DNA of 64,000 nucleotides. Origin: Bacteroidales bacterium. GTDB taxonomy: Bacteria; Bacteroidota; Bacteroidia; Bacteroidales; UBA932. A program made the translations under genes and the position numbers. Shown here one piece after another: positions 60,517 through 64,000 of the stretch (its first letter is position 1; each line of letters starts with the position of its first letter). The notes under the pieces are model-generated. The model saw only the letters and a list, made by a program, of their open reading frames with translations. It did not search any database and had not been told where the DNA came from. The stretch covers positions 186,001 to 250,000 of the forward strand of contig JAGCVJ010000011.1 of assembly GCA_017962375.1 (NCBI GenBank). Reading direction: 5' to 3'.

Positions 60517-61032
60517 ATGGCAATTGACATTGAAAAATTGAAGGAAATCAAGCAGAGGCTTGCAGTTGCTCCAAAGTACGACCCGGACGCAGAGCCTGTG
60601 TATGATGTAATTGGTATCCAGAAACTCCTGCCTCACCGCCCTCCGTTCCTTATGGTGGACAGGATAATCGACGTGGAGGAAGATTCAGTAACCGGTATCA
60701 AGACTATCGGAGTCAATGAATATTATTTCAGGGGCCATTTCCCTACAGAGCCTGTGGTTCCGGGAGTTCTCCTGGTTGAGGCTATGGCTCAGGTGGGTGG
60801 CATTCTGGTTCTCAGAGGCGTAGACGAGCCTGAAAGGTATTCTACATATTTTGCCAAGATAGACGGCGTAAAGTTCCGCCGCAAGGTGGTTCCCGGAGAT
60901 GTTGTTGTATTCAAGCTCGTAATCACTCAGCCTCTGGAACATAATCTGGTGTATATGAGAGGAAAGGCTTGGGTAGGAAATCAGGTTTGCTGCGAGGGAG
61001 ACCTTGTGGCCCAGGTAATCAAGAACAAGTAA
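60517..61032 (+). CDS. fabZ: 3-hydroxyacyl-ACP dehydratase FabZ
   Basis: 171 residues. Dehydrates 3-hydroxyacyl-ACP in fatty-acid synthesis. The hot-dog fold shows IQKLLPHRPPFLMVDRI, the catalytic His in RGHFPTEPVVPG and Glu in VLLVEAMAQVGG. About 28 residues precede the fold (MAIDIEKLKEIKQRLAVAPK), which look like the linker of the LpxC-FabZ fusion of related species. 21 bp after lpxC and 15 bp before lpxA. Confidence 0.94.
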   Translation: MAIDIEKLKEIKQRLAVAPKYDPDAEPVYDVIGIQKLLPHRPPFLMVDRIIDVEEDSVTGIKTIGVNEYYFRGHFPTEPVVPGVLLVEAMAQVGGILVLRGVDEPERYSTYFAKIDGVKFRRKVVPGDVVVFKLVITQPLEHNLVYMRGKAWVGNQVCCEGDLVAQVIKNK

Positions 61033-61047
61033 AACAAAGACTATAGA

Positions 61048-61842
61048 ATGGAAAACGCATTTGTCCATCCGAATGCAAAAATCGGAAAGAACGTTGTACT
61101 GAGCCCTTGCTGCTATATTGCTGAGCATGTGGAAATAGGCGACAACTGCTGGATAGGCCCGTTTGCCTGCATCAATGACTATGTTAAAATAGGCAACAAC
61201 TGCAAGATTTTCAACGGAGCTGTAATTGGAGCCATTCCTCAGGACCTGAAATTCCAGGGAGAAGAATCATACGTGGAGATTGGCAACAACGTAATGATAC
61301 GCGAGTACTGCACCGTAAGCCGCGGCACTGCCGCAAGCGGAAAGAACAAGACCGTTATCGGTGACGATTCCTTCCTGATGGCTTATGTTCACGTGGCTCA
61401 CGACTGCCGTGTCGGAAAACATGTGATTCTGGTAAGCTACACGGGCATTGCCGGAGAAACTGAGGTAGATGACTGGGCCATCATCGGCGGAAACTCATCC
61501 GTCCACCAGTTTACACGTATCGGCTGCCATGCCATGATCAGCGGAGCTTCCGCCTTCTCCAAGGATGTGCCTCCTTACTCCATCGTGGGCAAGAGGCCTC
61601 TGGTGTTCCGCGGAATTAACATCGTGGGCCTCAGGCGCAGAGGCTTCACTCTGGAGCAGATAGAGAGAATCAAGGACGTTTACAGGATAATCTACCAGAG
61701 CAACCTCAATGTCACCGACGCCTGCAAGAAAGCCGAGGAAGAGCTGCCGGATTCTCCGGAAAAGCGCACCATCCTCGACTTCATAGCGGCCTCAAAGAGG
61801 GGCATCGTAAGATTCGACAACAACAGAGACGAAGACGAATAA
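61048..61842 (+). CDS. lpxA: UDP-N-acetylglucosamine acyltransferase
   Basis: 264 residues. First acyl transfer of lipid A synthesis. Left-handed beta helix of hexapeptide repeats (HPNAKIGKNVVLSPCCYIAE), GAIPQDLKFQGEESYVEIGN, and the catalytic His in DSFLMAYVHVAHDCRVGKHV. The C-terminal helical domain has GLRRRGFTLEQIERIKD. Its stop codon overlaps the ATG of the next gene (TAATG). Confidence 0.96.
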   Translation: MENAFVHPNAKIGKNVVLSPCCYIAEHVEIGDNCWIGPFACINDYVKIGNNCKIFNGAVIGAIPQDLKFQGEESYVEIGNNVMIREYCTVSRGTAASGKNKTVIGDDSFLMAYVHVAHDCRVGKHVILVSYTGIAGETEVDDWAIIGGNSSVHQFTRIGCHAMISGASAFSKDVPPYSIVGKRPLVFRGINIVGLRRRGFTLEQIERIKDVYRIIYQSNLNVTDACKKAEEELPDSPEKRTILDFIAASKRGIVRFDNNRDEDE

Positions 61843-62465
61843 TGCTGCCGCTTCTGAGCACAGCCTATCTTCCTCCCGTTGACTATTTTGCGGCTATAGC
61901 AAAATACGGCGGCGCCTTGATAGAGGCGTGCGAGAACTACCAGAAGCAGTCCTACAGAAACCGTTGCACAATACTCACAGCAAACGGAAAAATGAACTTG
62001 AATATCCCCGTCGCCCGTGGCGGGGATAATTTTACCCATTCGGTTCCGATAAAGGATATCCAGATAGATTACCAGGAGAACTGGCCTGTCCGCCACATAA
62101 GGGCTATGGAGGCGGCCTATATGAACTCTCCGTTCTACGAGTATTACATCGATGATATCTCGGCCATACTGCTGAAAAAGGAAAAATCTCTTTTTGCCCT
62201 TAACCAGAAACTTACGGAACTCCTCCTCGGTTTTTGCGGAATCAAGGCTGAAATCAGCCTTACAACGGAGTTTGTCGCCGATTACGGTGAACTGGATTTC
62301 AGAAGCCGCATTCACCCGAAGAGCAAGCTCCCTTCTCTGATGAAGGAATGGAAAAAGGAGAAACCCTGGTGGCAAGTGTTTGCCAGGCAGGGTTTCGTTC
62401 CAAATCTCTCAATAGTTGACCTTCTGTTCAACGAGGGCCCAAATGCCATCAGTTTTCTTGTCTGA
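61842..62465 (+). CDS. WbqC family protein
   Basis: 207 residues starting MLPLLSTAYLPPVDYFAAIA. WbqC features: QKQSYRNRCTILTANGKMNL and NIPVARGG near the N-terminus, IDYQENWPVRHIRAMEAAY in the middle and SIVDLLFNEGP near the end. WbqC proteins are linked to O-antigen or amino-sugar pathways in other bacteria, but the Bacteroidota form beside lpxA has no proven activity. The ATG overlaps the lpxA stop by one base, a sign of translational coupling. Confidence 0.85.
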   Translation: MLPLLSTAYLPPVDYFAAIAKYGGALIEACENYQKQSYRNRCTILTANGKMNLNIPVARGGDNFTHSVPIKDIQIDYQENWPVRHIRAMEAAYMNSPFYEYYIDDISAILLKKEKSLFALNQKLTELLLGFCGIKAEISLTTEFVADYGELDFRSRIHPKSKLPSLMKEWKKEKPWWQVFARQGFVPNLSIVDLLFNEGPNAISFLV

Positions 62466-62468
62466 GGC

Positions 62469-64000
62469 TTAGAATCTCCATCCGAAAGTTGCCAGAACCT
62501 TTATATTGGATCTATTGATCTGAGCGAAATTGGTATTGCCCAGAACATAGTCTGCTATAGGCTCGGTGTCGAAGAACGGAACGGTGGCCTTCTTCAGGCT
62601 GGCAGCAACTGCCAGGTCGAGATAGAATCCTCCGCCGAATGTCATTCCTATTCCAAGGCTACCGGTGTAGTTCTGGATGGCTGTGTTCATCAGGTCTTTC
62701 TTAACTCCGCTGTCTGAGTACTGGAAACCGGCTCTCAGAGCCACGTTGCTTACAGGATAAACCTCAGCTCCGATTCTGAGCTTGTTGGCCATCTTGAAGT
62801 TCTCTGTCATCCAGCTGTTCTCGGCGCTATAGTCTGAATAGTCTATTGAGTCGAAATCCTTGTTGTTGCGGAATCTTGCCTGAGAAACGTTTGAGCCCTC
62901 GTAATCTACGCTGATGCTTCCGCCCTTGAATATGGTGGCAAAGCCAACATTGTAGTGGAACGGAGCGTTGAAGCGGTAGTCATAAACTCCCTCAGGAGAA
63001 TGCAGGGTGGCGCTGTAGCCGTCTTTAAAGGCAACGTCGGAATCCCAGTAGTACTTGTCGGTGAGAGAGTACCAGGTTGGGGTTGAAACAGATGCGCCTA
63101 CTCTAAAGTTGTAGCTAGGAGCCCAGATGAATCCGAACTTGAGGTTGATACCGCTTCCGGTTGTCTTCTGGGTGTAGTACTGGTCCATGTAGTTGAACAC
63201 GTCTCCCAGCTCTCCTGCAGAGGTGTTGTCTTCTGAATACTTCTCCTCAACTCTGTTCCATACGGTGAACATTCCCACGTTGAAGCCCAGGTAGAACTGG
63301 TCGCTCAGGTTGAAACCGAAGTTCAGGTCGTATTCGCCGATGGATCCGGTGGATTTCCTGTACAGGAGCTGGCTGGACCTGTAGCTAGGGTCATCTATAG
63401 AAGGAGTGGCAATGAAGTTGTGAGGCCCGATTGCCACGGTGTCCAGAAGGCTTGAATTCCATCCCAGAACTGCCGGCCAGTAGTAGCTGCCGTAGCTGAA
63501 CGGGTCAGGATTGGCGTTGTCGTCAAAGTCATATCCGGTATAAGGGCTGCCGTTTGCCATTGAGGCAAGATGGTTGGCGTAGCTGTCGTCAACTCCGTCA
63601 GCGCCTGCCTTGATGCTGGCGTTGAAGTTGTTGTGCTTGTTGTAGGTGAAGCCGAAAGTCAGGCTCTTCAGTCCGTATGAACGGCCTGTCTTGATGACTG
63701 CCACTCCGCCGATGTTGGCCAGTCCGAATGAACTCTTGTCCACGTTTGTTCCTACTCCCAGATAGTTAGTCTCGGTCTTTACGCTGGTAACTGCCGGAGT
63801 AAAGGCAAACTCGTTGTATTTGAACACTGCGGAAGCTGCCGGGTTGATGGCGATGGCTCCCAGGTCTCCGCCTAGGGCTGTCATGGCGTTACCCATAGCC
63901 ACGCTTCTTGCTGTGCCTTCTCTCTGGAAATCAGAAAGCTCATAGCCGGTAAACACTCCCTGGCCAAAAGCCTGGCCAAGGGCAAATGTGCATAAAACGG
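62469..64000 (-). CDS. FadL/TodX-like outer membrane transport protein (N-terminus beyond window)
   Basis: At least 510 residues, start not in the window: the frame is open to the edge and reads through a signal-peptide end (CTFALGQAFGQG) into VFTGYELSDFQREGTARSVA. The N-terminal hatch-like segment SVAMGNAMTALGGDLGAIAI then NPAASAVF is typical of FadL/OMPP1-type porins of Bacteroidota, which pass hydrophobic compounds. Alternating beta strands continue to the C-terminus VLATFGWRF, with a terminal Phe as expected for an outer-membrane barrel. Convergent with wbqC. Confidence 0.85.
   Translation of the reverse strand, partial: VLCTFALGQAFGQGVFTGYELSDFQREGTARSVAMGNAMTALGGDLGAIAINPAASAVFKYNEFAFTPAVTSVKTETNYLGVGTNVDKSSFGLANIGGVAVIKTGRSYGLKSLTFGFTYNKHNNFNASIKAGADGVDDSYANHLASMANGSPYTGYDFDDNANPDPFSYGSYYWPAVLGWNSSLLDTVAIGPHNFIATPSIDDPSYRSSQLLYRKSTGSIGEYDLNFGFNLSDQFYLGFNVGMFTVWNRVEEKYSEDNTSAGELGDVFNYMDQYYTQKTTGSGINLKFGFIWAPSYNFRVGASVSTPTWYSLTDKYYWDSDVAFKDGYSATLHSPEGVYDYRFNAPFHYNVGFATIFKGGSISVDYEGSNVSQARFRNNKDFDSIDYSDYSAENSWMTENFKMANKLRIGAEVYPVSNVALRAGFQYSDSGVKKDLMNTAIQNYTGSLGIGMTFGGGFYLDLAVAASLKKATVPFFDTEPIADYVLGNTNFAQINRSNIKVLATFGWRF

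Overview
The window comes from a Bacteroidota chromosome, most likely order Bacteroidales. Many starts are preceded by the Bacteroidota -7 promoter box TAnnTTTG (sometimes with a -33 TTG), Shine-Dalgarno sites are weak, and the gene content is typical of the group: DUF4251 and DUF4890 proteins, a short Hc1-type histone-like protein, an M49 peptidase lipoprotein, a C11 peptidase lipoprotein, a reverse rubrerythrin and a WbqC protein. Class III ribonucleotide reductase, NrdG and rubrerythrin fit an anaerobe. No plasmid, prophage or CRISPR was seen. I cannot name the genus.

Layout. 1-4.1 kb: end of a cstA-like gene, two secreted proteins, and a repeat-rich stretch around an IS200-like (RAYT-type) Y1 transposase and tRNA-Ser(GGA). 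4.1-8.7 kb: nrdD, terminator, nrdG, DUF4251 lipoprotein, MORN protein. 8.7-13.4 kb (minus): DUF4890, L,D-transpeptidase, Fe-S aldo/keto reductase, and a Cu(I)-ATPase whose metal-binding domain and pump lie in different frames joined at an A-AAA-AAG slippery heptamer. 13.5-16.4 kb: a CCA-adding enzyme fused to a PD-(D/E)XK HsdR_N-like domain, divergent from holA. 16.4-26.8 kb: an accessory island of secreted proteins and an ATPase wedged between holA and alr, with a 285-bp direct repeat and a mosaic of gene tails. 26.8-32.3 kb (minus): alr behind an epimerase, an ArnT-like transferase, a LAB_N membrane protein and a polyprenyl-phosphate sugar transferase, then a histone-like gene. 32.3-43 kb: S41 peptidase, Na+/alanine symporter, a HipBST-type tripartite module, DPP III, a frameshifted holin-like gene, C11 peptidase, rubrerythrin. 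42.4-53 kb: structured leader plus rplY, pth, hslR, a degenerate ManA-like protein with a metal-binding tail, CPBP protease, nucleotidyltransferase, divIC, purB, folP, tmk, DoxX-like and NAGPA-like genes. 53-54.3 kb: a second Y1 transposase with inverted repeats. 54.3-64 kb: nusA-infB divergent from lpxD-lpxC-fabZ-lpxA-wbqC, then a FadL-like porin running off the end.

Functional themes are translation and tRNA maturation (CCA enzyme, Pth, L25, NusA, IF-2, Hsp15), envelope building (LpxD/LpxC/FabZ/LpxA, alanine racemase, lipid-linked sugar transfer), anaerobic nucleotide metabolism and secreted proteins. The most unusual items are the copper ATPase frameshift, the nuclease-like/CCA-enzyme fusion, the recombination scar between holA and alr, and the repeats around the two Y1 transposases. 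All functional statements are from reading the sequence; no database search was run.
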